64,000 nucleotides of DNA, from the NCBI GenBank assembly GCA_030447415.1, contig JAUJOZ010000002.1, forward strand, positions 124,001-188,000, written 5' to 3'. This document shows, piece by piece, positions 27,547 through 35,989 of the stretch. Source of the DNA: Thermomicrobiales bacterium (GTDB lineage: Bacteria; Chloroflexota; Chloroflexia; Thermomicrobiales; UBA6265). The notes beneath the pieces were generated by a model, which saw only the letters and a program-made list of their open reading frames with translations, was not told where the DNA came from and did not search any database. The first letter of the stretch is position 1, and each line of letters starts with the position of its first letter. The position numbers and the translations under genes were made by a program.

Positions 27547-28866
27547 TTACCCGCCGCGAGTCGCCGCTGGGGCCGACACGGCCGGCTGCTCCTCCGGCGG
27601 ATCGGCCAGCGCCCGGGCGTCCCTCGCCGCCGCGGGAGCTTGGGCGGCGGCCGGCTCGGCCACCGGCGTGGTGGGCGCGGAAGCCGCACCCCGGAGCCGG
27701 GCGCGGGTCGGTTCGTGGACGATCTCGCCGGCGTGGGTAATGCACGTCCCCTTGACGATGTCATCGTCAAAGTTGAGCGCCAGTCGTGCGTCTTTGACGA
27801 GGAGGGCCAGCAGGTTCTGAACGTTCTTGGCGTACATCTGGCTGGCGTGGGTCGGCATCTCGCTTGGCAGATTGACGCGGCCGATGATCGTCACCCCATG
27901 CCGGACCACGGTCTCGCCCGGGACGGTCAGCTCGCAGTTACCACCCGTCTCTGCCGCCAAGTCGATGATGACGGACCCCGGGCGCATCTGCCCAACGGTC
28001 TCGGCGGAGATCAGGCGCGGCGCGGGCTTGCCGGGAACGAGCGCGGTGGTGATGACGACATCGGAGCGCGCGGCTCGCTCCGCGAGTACTTCCTGCTGTC
28101 GCCGGAGGACCTCGGCCGATGCTTCCTTGGCATAGCCGCCGGCGTCCTGAGTGTCGGCCGCGCCGGTCTCGATCTCGACGAACCGTGCGCCGAGGCTCTC
28201 CACCTGCTCCTTGACGACGGGGCGGGTATCGTAGGCTTCGACCACGGCGCCGAGACGGCGTGCGGTGGCGATGGCCTGGAGGCCGGCCACGCCTGCGCCG
28301 ACGATCAACGCCTTGGCCGGGGTGATCGAGCCGGCAGCGGTTGTCAGCATCGGGAAGAACTTCGGCAGATGATCGGCGGCCAGCAGCGCCGCCTTGTAGC
28401 CGGCGACGGTGCTTTGTGACGAGAGGGCGTCCATGGTCTGGGCGCGCGTGGTCCGCGGAATGGCGTCCATGCTGAAGGAGGTGACCTGTTTGCGCGCCAA
28501 ACGCTCCACGAGCTCAGGGTTGGTCAACGGCGCCAGGAACGCGACCAGGACGGTCCCTTCCCTCAGCAGAGCGACCTCGTCCCGTCCCGACGCGTCATCC
28601 ACGCCCGGTCGCCGGACCTTGAGCACGACATCCGCCAGCTCGTAGAGCGCGGGTCCGTCCGGCACGATCGTCGCCCCAGCTTCGGCGTAGGCTTCGTCGG
28701 AGAAGTAGGCGCCGTTCCCCGCTCCCGCCTGGACCAGGACGTTGATCCCAGCGGCCGTCCACCGCTTGACGGTGTCCGGGACTGCCGCCACGCGCCGCTC
28801 GTCGGACATGATCTCCTTCGCCACGGCGACGACCAGGCGGTCGGCGTTCGGCGATTCCCCTTCCAT
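27547..28866 (-). CDS. pntAA: NAD(P) transhydrogenase subunit alpha, NAD-binding part
   Basis: A 439-residue soluble domain I of transhydrogenase, related to alanine dehydrogenase. Family blocks: VAVAKEIMSDERRVAAVPDTVKRW, FSMDAIPRTTRAQTMDALSSQ, the Rossmann motif IVGAGVAGLQAIATARRLGAVVEAYDTR, and SVIIDLAAETGGNCELTVPG. It ends in an Ala/Pro-rich tail of about 60 residues that may link to the membrane subunit. The ATG at 28866 (GGAGAGGT upstream) is preferred; an ATG at 28893 is also possible. First gene of pntAA-pntAB-pntB. Confidence 0.93.
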   Translation of the reverse strand: MEGESPNADRLVVAVAKEIMSDERRVAAVPDTVKRWTAAGINVLVQAGAGNGAYFSDEAYAEAGATIVPDGPALYELADVVLKVRRPGVDDASGRDEVALLREGTVLVAFLAPLTNPELVERLARKQVTSFSMDAIPRTTRAQTMDALSSQSTVAGYKAALLAADHLPKFFPMLTTAAGSITPAKALIVGAGVAGLQAIATARRLGAVVEAYDTRPVVKEQVESLGARFVEIETGAADTQDAGGYAKEASAEVLRRQQEVLAERAARSDVVITTALVPGKPAPRLISAETVGQMRPGSVIIDLAAETGGNCELTVPGETVVRHGVTIIGRVNLPSEMPTHASQMYAKNVQNLLALLVKDARLALNFDDDIVKGTCITHAGEIVHEPTRARLRGAASAPTTPVAEPAAAQAPAAARDARALADPPEEQPAVSAPAATRGG

Positions 28867-29221
28867 ACCTCTCCCCGCCTCCCCAGCGCTCATGTGTGGC
28901 TCCCCGTCGCTCGCCCGCGGCGAGACACACGGCGAGATGGATCGCGTCCCGCGCGGCTCCTCCACCGCTCGCCCGGCGAGCGGCGATCGCCTATGACCGG
29001 ACGCGTGAAGTCGGCGCCACGATGCGCCGACTGAACCTCCGTGATGGATGAAGTTTACACAAAACTGGCGCGACGGGGCAGGGATGGAGGGTCAGGCGCA
29101 CGACGACGCCGCCTGTTTAGGGCGGCGTCGGAGCGTCTTGCCGGTAAACCCCGGCGGGTTCACGGCCTCTTGGCGGCCGTGCGGTGCGGGGACCGGGGCG
29201 ACGAGCGCGAGCGATCTTGGT
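28867..29221. other. Spacer upstream of pntAA with clustered hairpins
   Basis: No gene is recognised. A perfect 10-bp hairpin (CGACGCCGCC and its complement, 7-nt loop) sits at 29104-29130. A 6-bp ACGGCC/GGCCGT stem follows at about 29159-29179. They could end the small minus-strand ORF above or belong to a structured transcript. Confidence 0.35.
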
Positions 29222-29374
29222 CTAGTGGCGCTCGGCGGGGAGACGGATCGGGGCAGGGTGGCGCACGGGCACTGGGACGCGTGCTGGCACCGGTTGCGGC
29301 TCGCGACCGAATAGACGATTGAGCAGCTCAGTGAGGCGATCGGCAACCGTGGAAAGAGCGGGCTTTCGCGTCAT
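29222..29374 (-). CDS. Possible 50-aa basic small protein
   Basis: ATG at 29374 preceded by GCGGAG at a normal distance. The product has a short helix (STVADRLTELLNRLFGR) and a Pro/Val/Arg tail (EPQPVPARVPVPVRHPAPIR). Nothing identifies its role. Support is limited to the ribosome-binding site and helix-like composition. Confidence 0.35.
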   Translation of the reverse strand: MTRKPALSTVADRLTELLNRLFGREPQPVPARVPVPVRHPAPIRLPAERH

Positions 29375-29799
29375 GAGCTTCTCCGCTTCGGCGACGACGG
29401 ACCGTCCCGTCACCATCATCTACGTCCGACGGTGAAGGTCGGTTTCGGGGTGCACGGGTTGTGTCACTCGGCACCCGTCGCACCCACTCCCGTCCGGCTG
29501 GCCAAACGCATCCTCCGTGCCAGCCTGCCTCTCTGGTGTGGCGTCCGCACATGGGATTGCGCATCGGAGTTGAGCGTCCTTGGCCGACCACCGACCATGA
29601 CCTGGCGGCGATTCGAGAAACAGCTTCAGGGATGGCTGATGTGCACGGCTCGCGGCCAGGCAGCGCTCCACCTCCGAGGCGACGCTACCAGCCGATGGTG
29701 CCGCCGTTTCCCCTGGCACGGCGGTTGCATACCGACCCGGTGAACATAAGTGGGCGGTCCATTTGGCCGTCCCCGGGTCGATTTCATAGGAGGAGCGGT
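29375..29799. other. Intergenic stretch with no gene seen
   Basis: Open frames here run on both strands but none has a start signal or recognisable composition. The ribosome-binding site for the DUF4383-like gene lies at its right end. Confidence 0.5.
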
Positions 29800-30240
29800 A
29801 TGCTCACACGCTACTTCGCGCTCGTCATCGGGATTGTCTACGTGCTCGCCGGTCTCGCTGGCTTCGTTCCCGCGCTCGGGGACGAGCGGACCAGTCCGGA
29901 CCTCATCGTCGACGCCGCGTATCGAGACGTTCTCGGCTTGTTCCCCGCGAACGTGCTTCACCACCTTGTCCACCTGGCAATCGGTATCCTCGGCATTCTT
30001 GCCTACCGCACCTACGCCGCTTCCCGCAACTACTCGCGGGCGTTGGCGGTTGTCTATGCCGTGTTGGCCGTCATGGGCTTGATCGACGCCGGCAATATCA
30101 ACACGACGTTCAAGCTCATCCCGCTCCTGAGCCATGATGTGTGGCTCCACGCGCTCACCGCGGCCGTGGCTGCCTACTTCGGTTTCGTCGCTCCGCGGGC
30201 GGTGGATGCGTATCCTGACGCCGCCCGTAGCCGCGCCTAG
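29800..30240 (+). CDS. DUF4383-type membrane protein
   Basis: A 146-residue integral membrane protein with four hydrophobic segments (YFALVIGIVYVLAGLAGFVPAL, NVLHHLVHLAIGILGILAY, ALAVVYAVLAVMGLIDAG, DVWLHALTAAVAAYFGF). The NxxHxxVHLxxGxxG pattern in the second span and the HALTAAVAAYFGF end are typical of DUF4383. AGGAGG lies 6 nt before the ATG, an ideal site. The frame is open further upstream, but that part is not conserved. The function is unknown; the protein sits in the cytoplasmic membrane. Confidence 0.85.
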   Translation: MLTRYFALVIGIVYVLAGLAGFVPALGDERTSPDLIVDAAYRDVLGLFPANVLHHLVHLAIGILGILAYRTYAASRNYSRALAVVYAVLAVMGLIDAGNINTTFKLIPLLSHDVWLHALTAAVAAYFGFVAPRAVDAYPDAARSRA

Positions 30241-30270
30241 GTCGGCGTCCCGCCAGCGCGCCGGTGACGA

Positions 30271-30308
30271 AGCGACGAGCGCCGGGGATGTCCCCGGCGC
30301 TCGTCGCT
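30271..30308. terminator. Bidirectional terminator between the DUF4383 gene and recQ
   Basis: A perfect 18-bp stem (AGCGACGAGCGCCGGGGA with its complement) around TG, followed by TGCTTTC on the plus strand. It lies between two convergent genes. Confidence 0.85.
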
Positions 30309-30380
30309 TGCTTTCGCAGACTCCCGCGGGGATGGGCTGAGACCGTCATGGGGCGGAGTGCAGAGCATCAGGGTTAGGCG

Positions 30381-32033
30381 CTAACTCGCCCGTCTGAGAA
30401 GTTGCTCTTCAATCACCAGATCCAAGGCGAGCGTTCGATAGCCGACCGTGTCGAACAGAACCACGACCTTGTCACCCTCATAGCGCATGACGAGACCGTC
30501 GCCCCAGGCGCTGTGGACGACGCGGCTGCTGATCGAGAACGGCTGGTCGCGCTCGTCCGGGGCGATGGGGACCCCGGCATCACAGACGTCGCACGCGCCG
30601 CAGGGGGGATCGTAGCGCTCACCGAAGTAGTTCAGCAGGTACTCGCGCCGGCAACCACCAGCTTCCGCATAGCCGCGCATCATCTCGATCCGTGACCGGG
30701 CGAATCGCTGGAGGTTCTCCTGGGTCTTGGCCGCTTCGTTCGCTGCCTCGCGAAGGTCGTCAGCGCTGGGCGGTCGCTCCTCAGTCGGCACAACCTCGCC
30801 ACTGGGCAACATCTGCACCACGCCGACCTCTTCCAAACGGCTTAGGGCCGTCGTGACCTGCGTTGTGGAGAGTTTGATTGCGTCGCCCAACGCCTCCGGA
30901 CCAAGGGGGCCGCCGTGTGCGTGGACGATGGCGGCCACTCGCTCCGTCTGGTCGACGTCAATCTGGCCCCCACTCGCGAAGAAGCGGCGGAGGTTGAGGT
31001 CCTCAGGGCGGTAAAAGAGGACTGCAGTCGCCGCGTCACCGTCGCGCCCGGCCCGCCCGATCTCCTGGTAGTAGGAGTCGATGGAATCGCTGATATCGAG
31101 GTGGAAGACGAAGCGGACGTTCGGCTTGTCGATCCCCATGCCGAACGCCGTTGTGGCGACGATTACCTCGACCTCGTCAGCCATGAACGCTTCCTGGACC
31201 CGTTCGCGCTCGCGGGCCGTCATGCCCGCATGGTAGGCGACGGCGCGCACCCCGCGCTCGTCGAGCGCCGTGGCGACGTCCTCCGCTCGGTTGCGGGTGG
31301 CGGCGTAGACGATCCCCGGCTTGTCCGCCGCGGCGACCCGCGTCACGAGTGCCTCGCGTTTATCGTCCTCGTCCTCGAAGGTTTCGGCTCCGAGCCAGAT
31401 GTTGGGCCGATCGAACCCCTGCACGACCAGCATTGGCTCCCGCATCCGCAGCCGTTCGACGATCTCCTCACGCGTCGGTGGAGCGGCGGTCGCGGTGAGC
31501 GCTAGCGTCGTCGGGCGCCCGAGCGCCTCGATGACACCGCCGAGCCGCAGGTACTCCGGCCGGAAGTCGTGCCCCCACTCGCTGATGCAGTGAGCTTCGT
31601 CGACGACGAAAAGCGATGGTTGCGCCGCCCGCAGCCGGTCAAGGGTCTCCTGGTTGGCGAACTGCTCCGGCGCGAGAAACAGGAACTCCAGGCTCCCCTC
31701 CCCAAGCTCCGAAAACGCCTCTTCGCGCTCCACCGGCCTGAGGGTGGAGTTCACCTGCGCCGCCTCGCCGACGTCTAGCTCGTCGATGTTCTCGACTTGG
31801 TCCCGCTGGAGCGCGATCAGCGGTGAGACGACAATCGTGGGACCGTCGAGGAGAGTCGCCGCGATCTGGTAGATCGCCGACTTCCCGGCGCCTGTCGGCA
31901 GCACCGCGAGGGTATCCCTTCCCGCGACGACAGCGCGGATTGCTTCCTCCTGCCCCGGTCGCAAGTCCTCGAAGCCGAACTTCTCCCGCGCGACGCGGCG
32001 AATTCGCGCCGCGCCTGGTCGTGTCCCGCCCAC
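30381..32033 (-). CDS. recQ: RecQ-family ATP-dependent DNA helicase with a UvrD-type C-terminal beta domain
   Basis: A 550-residue superfamily 2 helicase. Motif I PTGAGKS is near residue 46, DEAH with the RecQ loop (VVDEAHCISEWGHDFRPEY) near 144, motif III ALTATAAPP and motif VI QEIGRAGRDG. The RecQ zinc cysteines are in CRREYLLNYFGE and PPCGACDVCD (about 480). There is no HRDC domain. Instead the last 45 residues (RVVHSAWGDGLVMRYEGDKV, DTVGYRTLALDLVIE) resemble the Tudor-like tail of UvrD/PcrA. The GTG at 32033 with AAAGGA upstream is chosen; the ORF extends 72 codons further with no homology. It acts in recombinational repair. Confidence 0.92.
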   Translation of the reverse strand: MGGTRPGAARIRRVAREKFGFEDLRPGQEEAIRAVVAGRDTLAVLPTGAGKSAIYQIAATLLDGPTIVVSPLIALQRDQVENIDELDVGEAAQVNSTLRPVEREEAFSELGEGSLEFLFLAPEQFANQETLDRLRAAQPSLFVVDEAHCISEWGHDFRPEYLRLGGVIEALGRPTTLALTATAAPPTREEIVERLRMREPMLVVQGFDRPNIWLGAETFEDEDDKREALVTRVAAADKPGIVYAATRNRAEDVATALDERGVRAVAYHAGMTARERERVQEAFMADEVEVIVATTAFGMGIDKPNVRFVFHLDISDSIDSYYQEIGRAGRDGDAATAVLFYRPEDLNLRRFFASGGQIDVDQTERVAAIVHAHGGPLGPEALGDAIKLSTTQVTTALSRLEEVGVVQMLPSGEVVPTEERPPSADDLREAANEAAKTQENLQRFARSRIEMMRGYAEAGGCRREYLLNYFGERYDPPCGACDVCDAGVPIAPDERDQPFSISSRVVHSAWGDGLVMRYEGDKVVVLFDTVGYRTLALDLVIEEQLLRRAS

Positions 32034-32222
32034 GGGGTTCCTTTCTCTGTCTCTCTGTAGGCATCGCCGCTGAACGGCCCGGAGCCGTTGGTCGGTCGAG
32101 GTGATCGCGGAAGCGCAAGGCGGGTTCCACCACAGGAACGGCGAGCTGCGGTGGACGTGCTGGGAGTGGCACGGGTCATGCCCACGCGGCGGCGACTTGT
32201 CGGAGCCGAGAGGGGGACCCGG

Positions 32223-32573
32223 ATGAGATTCGTATCGACCAGGACGCACGGCATCCTCGACTACCTATCGGTGGGAACGCTGCTCGCCCTGCCGAGACTG
32301 CTCGGCTGGAGCAAAGACGTGACCCGGCTGCTTACCGGCGCCGCGGTCGGCACGCTCGGCTACAGCCTGCTGACACGGTACGAGTTTGGAGCCGTCAAGA
32401 CGCTGCCGATGCAGGCGCACCTCACCCTGGACGGCATGAGCGGCGCGCTGCTTTGCGGCGCGCCCCTCCTCTTCCCTGATGAGGACGGAAGCGTCACCGG
32501 AGCGCTGGTTGCGCTGGGACTCTTCGAGTTGGGGGCGGCGCTGACGACCGAGACCGAGCCCAGGACGCTTTGA
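32223..32573 (+). CDS. Small four-span membrane protein of unknown function
   Basis: A 116-residue protein with hydrophobic segments at ILDYLSVGTLLALPRLLG, LLTGAAVGTLGYSLLTRYE, LTLDGMSGALLCGAPLLF and VTGALVALGLFELGAAL. The RTHGILDYLxxxxLxALP opening and YSLLTRYE element recur in small membrane proteins of this type, similar in layout to SPW-repeat proteins. The ATG at 32223 has GAGGGGG 6 nt upstream. It diverges from recQ; the 189 bp between them must hold both promoters. Confidence 0.75.
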   Translation: MRFVSTRTHGILDYLSVGTLLALPRLLGWSKDVTRLLTGAAVGTLGYSLLTRYEFGAVKTLPMQAHLTLDGMSGALLCGAPLLFPDEDGSVTGALVALGLFELGAALTTETEPRTL

Positions 32574-32612
32574 CGGCTCGCCAGCAGAGCCCGAGCGGCT
32601 AGCGCGGTCTGG

Positions 32613-32658
32613 CTCACGCCAGGAACCGCCGGCATTCGCCGGCGGTTCCTGGCGTGAG
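32613..32658. terminator. Long hairpin downstream of the small membrane protein
   Basis: A perfect 20-bp stem (CTCACGCCAGGAACCGCCGG and its complement) with loop CATTCG, 40 nt after the stop. It lacks a T-run, so it may be a terminator or an intergenic repeat. Confidence 0.6.
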
Positions 32659-32869
32659 GAGGGAGAGGAGGAGACGTGCGGGACGTTCCCGCTCAATCGG
32701 TGCGTTCTCAGGATAGCGGCCCTTTGCCGGCGCACCATCCCCCAAGGGTCATGTCCGCGCGGACGCGGAACGTACAGGCGTGGCTGTCGAAAGGTCCTAC
32801 GCCAACGCCCGACTGTCCGTACGCTGCGGTACACTTCCCCCGCTGGACGCGGGTGTATAGGGGGCGAGC

Positions 32870-33157
32870 GTGGGCACCGGGTTGGCCGAAGCGGTCGAGA
32901 CCGACATCCGGGGTGCGCCGGTGGCCGGGCCAGCATCGACGGCAATGCCTGTCGACGGCGCCAGCCGCCGCGTGAGCCTCCCACGGCGCGAGTTCTTGGC
33001 TGATGTCGTCGTGGCGTTGCGAGCGCGGCTGTCGGGGGTTAGCCGAATTCGCCACCGGGCGTCGATGAACCTGGTGAAGGTCTTCTATGGCAACGAGCGG
33101 GTCCACTACGACGAGTGGGAAACGCAGTCTGTTGTCGCTCACCTGGCACGGGCGTGA
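32870..33157 (+). CDS. Truncated paralogue of the downstream gene (unknown family)
   Basis: A 95-residue protein from a GTG with AGGGGG 5-6 nt upstream. Residues about 34-82 (RVSLPRREFLADVVVALRAR, LVKVFYGNERVHYDEWE) align with residues 35-85 of the next gene (AGLTRRDFFDAVVDRLREE, LLKVDFGNPRVHYEIWC). It then ends where the neighbour continues for 110 more residues. It looks like the N-terminal half of a tandem duplicate. Whether it is still expressed is unclear. Confidence 0.6.
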   Translation: MGTGLAEAVETDIRGAPVAGPASTAMPVDGASRRVSLPRREFLADVVVALRARLSGVSRIRHRASMNLVKVFYGNERVHYDEWETQSVVAHLARA

Positions 33158-33203
33158 GCTGACCGGCGTTGCGGAGTTGGTCGAAGCCGCCGACTGAGAG
33201 CTG

Positions 33204-33806
33204 ATGGCCGTGATAGACGATGTCGCCCGCGGTGAGCCGATTGGTCACGTGATCGACCTGGATCCGGCTTCCATCAACCCCGGTGGGGTGGAGCGGGGAC
33301 GAGCCGGTGCCGGCCTCACCCGGCGCGACTTCTTCGACGCGGTCGTGGACCGCCTACGCGAGGAGCTGCCCGAACCGCGCCGTGCTTTCCAGTACCGGTC
33401 CAACCCACTGCTGTTGAAGGTGGACTTCGGAAACCCGCGCGTGCATTACGAGATTTGGTGCGATGGCGAGCGCCACATCCTCGGGCTCGGGCTCCACTTC
33501 GAGGACGGTCCGCTCAGCACGGCGGCGTACCTGACCTACTTTGATCAGCGCATCGTGGAGCTGAAGCACGAGCTCGGCCCAGCTATCGAGCTCGAGCGCT
33601 GGACCGCCTCCTGGGGCCACCTCTACGAGCATTGGCCGCTCGGGACGCTAACGGAGGCGCTGGCGGAGCGCGTCGGTCGGCGCCTCGCCCGGCTCATCAC
33701 GACCTTGCAGCCGCTGGTCGAGGCAGCCGAGATCGCGCGAGAGCGGTCGGCCTTGGCTCCCGATGGAGCCGAGCGGCGCGGACCGTGGCGAAAGTGGCGG
33801 CGGTGA
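33204..33806 (+). CDS. Uncharacterised 200-aa protein, second member of a tandem pair
   Basis: An N-terminal segment with DxV/IDLDPASINPGG is followed by a mixed alpha/beta core: FQYRSNPLLLKVDFGNPRVHYEIWCDGERHILGLGLHFEDGPLSTAAYLTYFDQRIVELKHEL. A helical region then leads to a basic tail (ERRGPWRKWRR). The alternation of strands with charged residues (KVDFG, HYEIW, LGLHFE) recalls nuclease-like folds, but no catalytic motif can be claimed. Start ATG at 33204; the preceding truncated paralogue ends 46 bp upstream. Confidence 0.7.
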   Translation: MAVIDDVARGEPIGHVIDLDPASINPGGVERGRAGAGLTRRDFFDAVVDRLREELPEPRRAFQYRSNPLLLKVDFGNPRVHYEIWCDGERHILGLGLHFEDGPLSTAAYLTYFDQRIVELKHELGPAIELERWTASWGHLYEHWPLGTLTEALAERVGRRLARLITTLQPLVEAAEIARERSALAPDGAERRGPWRKWRR

Positions 33807-33965
33807 TGGCGCCGCACGCCGACGAGCGTCGCACCCATCGAGCACCAATCCGGACACGGCGTTAGGGCTCCGGCTCTGGTGTCGCATTGTCCGACCCGAG
33901 GCCGCCCTTCGCCGAGTTGCGGTGGACGGCGCGGAAGCGGGACGCCGAACTGCAGGTCCACCGGC

Positions 33966-35079
33966 TAAGCAGCCTCAGAGAAGTCTTGGACCGGTGCGTG
34001 CGGCGGCGGGGGCGGAGGTGCTGCGATGGCCCCCACCCTCGCCCCGTGCGCCGACGATCTCCGGGGCTGACCCGGACCGACCCCGACCCGCGGGTGCGTC
34101 GGCGGGCGCACGCCCTGCTGCTGGTCGCCGAGGGGCGGACCGTGGCCGCGGTCGCGCGCCTGTTCGAGACGGGGCCGAACCGCATCCCGCGCTTGGCGGG
34201 CCCGGTTTCGGCGCGGCGGCCGCCAGGGCCTCGACGACGCGCGCTCCGGTCGCCCGCCCAAGCCTGAAACGCCGCGGCGCTGGCGTTCCTCGCGGAGGCG
34301 CTGGAGGCGAGCCCCCAGGCGCATGGGCTGCCGGTCACGGTCTGGAGCATCCGCGACCTGCGCGAGGTGCTGCGGCACGCCTGGGTGTCCGGGTCTGCAC
34401 CGCGACCGTGCACCGAGCGGTGCAGCGCCGGAACCTCGAGTACCGCCCCCCCGCCACGACCTGCGGCACCGCCAGGACCAGGAGGCGTCGCGGCGGCCGA
34501 GGAGGTCCTGGCGTGGCGGCGAAAGCGTTGGCGCCCCCGGCGAACTCCGCCTCCGTTTACTTGGACGAGTGGGGTGAGGTCCACCGTCACCGCCTGGCGA
34601 AGGTGTGGCAGCGGCGGGGGTGCCCGCGCTGAGGGTGCCGGCCGCCGGGAGGACGGCAAGTTCGCCGTCTTCGGGGCGCTCGACTACGCCACCGGCCGGC
34701 TCGTCTGCCAGACCGCGGAGCACAAGGACGGCGCCGCCTTCGTCGCCTTCCTCGACCACCTGGCCGCGGCGTTCCCCGACGGGCCGCTGGTCGTGGTCCT
34801 GGACAACGTCGGCTACCACAAGGGGCGGCGCGCCAAGGACTGGTGGATGGCCCAGCAGGACCGGGTCCGCCCGCTGTGGCTGCCCGCCTACGCGCCTGAG
34901 CTGAACCTGATCGAGCGCGTCTGGCGTCACCTCAAGGACAAGCTGAGCTGCTATCGCTGGTGGGCCGACCTGCCGGCGCGGGAGTGGCCGCCGCCGCCCT
35001 CCTCGCGGACCGAGGCGCGCTTTCACCAGCCAGACCCGGGCGGCATCGCCCTGGTCCAGAACTTCTGTCAGGCTGCTTA
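33966..35079 (+). mobile_element. IS630-type insertion sequence, decayed
   Basis: About 1.1 kb bounded by TA dinucleotides (33966-33967 and 35078-35079), with inverted repeats of about 32 bp. Both ends begin AGCAGCCT and carry AGAAGT then TGGACC, with several mismatches between them. The TA duplication and the DDE transposase inside fit the IS630/Tc1-mariner group. The right-hand TA is also the first two bases of the inverted repeat of the neighbouring flavin-gene unit. Confidence 0.85.
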
Positions 35080-35080
35080 G
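34026..35080 (+). pseudogene. IS630-family transposase, broken by several frameshifts
   Basis: Homology runs through three frames. The helix-turn-helix part is TDPDPRVRRRAHALLLVAEGRTVAAVARLFETGPNRI. The middle (LGVRVCTATVHRAVQRRNLEYR, LAPPANSASVYLDEWGEVHRH) gives the first Asp in YLDE. The end (EDGKFAVFGALDYATGRLV, PLVVVLDNVGYHKGRRAKDWW, LPAYAPELNLIERVWRHLKDKLSCYRWW) gives the second Asp and the Glu. All three catalytic residues are present, but no single frame joins them. The last codon TAG uses the target-site TA. The element is probably unable to move by itself. Confidence 0.85.
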
Positions 35081-35884
35081 GGCGTGTCTGCAAACCCCGC
35101 GGCGTAGCGGCCATGTAACGCCGGCCGGCCCGACGTTCGTGTGCGAGCAGATCAGATCGCCTCGTTGGTCCGGTCCCGCGTCGTCCGGCGCGCGGGCACC
35201 GCGTCCCGGACGTCCTCGCGCGACTTCCACTCCGGTTCGGGCGGCGCGTAGTCCGGGCGCGGGGCGTAGACCGACCGCTCGACGAAGGCCATCTTGTGGA
35301 TGTAGCGCGGGCAGTTGGGGAAGATCCGCTCGGCCCGCACCCGCACGATCAGCTGCGCGCCCGGCAGCTCGGCCAGCAGCGGGTCGTCGTGGACGGTAGC
35401 CGTCCCGTTGACGCGCAGGCGGCCGGGCTGCTCGAAGTCGATGAAGAGCAGCCCGACGTGGGGGTTGACGCGCAGATTGCCGAGGCTGCGGAACATGCCG
35501 TTGCCGTCGTAGTCGGGGAAGGCGAGGGTCCGGTCGTCGACGACGCGCACGAACCCCGGCAGGCCGCCCTTGTAGGAGCAGTCGGGCCGGCCGGCGGCGT
35601 CGGCCGTGGCCAGGAAGAACATCGCGCTACGTTCGAGGAACGCCCGGTCGCGGTCGGAGAAGATCGCGTGGGCCCGGACCTCGTACAACCGGTCGGCGAG
35701 CCGCCGGGTGTCGAATTGGTCCTGCAGCTGCCGCGACCCGGCGTGGTAACTATCGTCCTCGGGCATCGCGGGGCCCCTTTCGCGAGGGCGCCTCTGTGAA
35801 CCGGAGCGGGTCGAGCGGTGCGCCATCGATCCACATCCTAGCATCCCGATAGCGCCACGGCTTTGGCTTTGCAGACACGCCCTA
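35078..35884. mobile_element. TA-bounded unit: flavin-protein gene between 17-bp inverted repeats
   Basis: TAGGGCGTGTCTGCAAA at 35078-35094 and its exact reverse complement at 35868-35884 enclose one gene (35152-35766) and no transposase. The TA at each end is shared with the neighbouring IS630-type element and MITE copy A. A related copy of the repeat (one internal mismatch) lies at 38314-38329. It has the layout of a non-autonomous transposon with a passenger gene; mobility is inference. Confidence 0.65.
35152..35766 (-). CDS. Pyridoxamine 5'-phosphate oxidase-family flavoprotein
   Basis: A 204-residue split-barrel FMN-binding protein. Characteristic segments are RSAMFFLATADAAGRPDCSYKGG, RVVDDRTLAFPDYDGNGMFRSLGNLRVNPHVGLLFIDF and LRVNGTATVHDD, followed by the Cys/Pro segment IFPNCPRYIHKM. 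This is the PPOX subgroup whose members are often annotated as FMN-binding oxidoreductases of unknown substrate. The ATG at 35766 has AAAGGGG about 7 nt upstream. It lies alone between perfect inverted repeats, so it may be a passenger gene. It is intact, unlike the IS next to it. Confidence 0.85.
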   Translation of the reverse strand: MPEDDSYHAGSRQLQDQFDTRRLADRLYEVRAHAIFSDRDRAFLERSAMFFLATADAAGRPDCSYKGGLPGFVRVVDDRTLAFPDYDGNGMFRSLGNLRVNPHVGLLFIDFEQPGRLRVNGTATVHDDPLLAELPGAQLIVRVRAERIFPNCPRYIHKMAFVERSVYAPRPDYAPPEPEWKSREDVRDAVPARRTTRDRTNEAI

Positions 35885-35989
35885 GTGGTCCGTCAGCGTT
35901 GTTTTGCCACCGCATGATGGCTCGTAGAGGGCGATGCCTCGCCCATTCATCGATGGCAGGCATGGCGAATGAGACGTGACGCACCACTA
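35883..35989. mobile_element. MITE-like element, copy A
   Basis: A ~107-bp non-coding sequence with TA at both ends and imperfect terminal inverted repeats (TAGTGGTCCGTCA on the left; TAGTGGTGCGTCA when the right end is read on the other strand). It shares its end sequence and length with copy B at 37048-37156. Its left TA is the end of the flavin-gene unit and its right TA forms part of the stop codon of the DUF5655 gene. Confidence 0.75.

Noticed and set aside
29092..29346. Minus-strand 84-codon frame through the hairpin region
   Set aside because: It overlaps the better supported small ORF at 29222-29374 and consists of GC-rich hairpin sequence.
32870..33806. Frameshift explanation for the short first copy of the tandem pair
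   Set aside because: I looked for the missing C-terminal half in the other frames after 33120 and found no matching sequence, so a real truncation is more likely.
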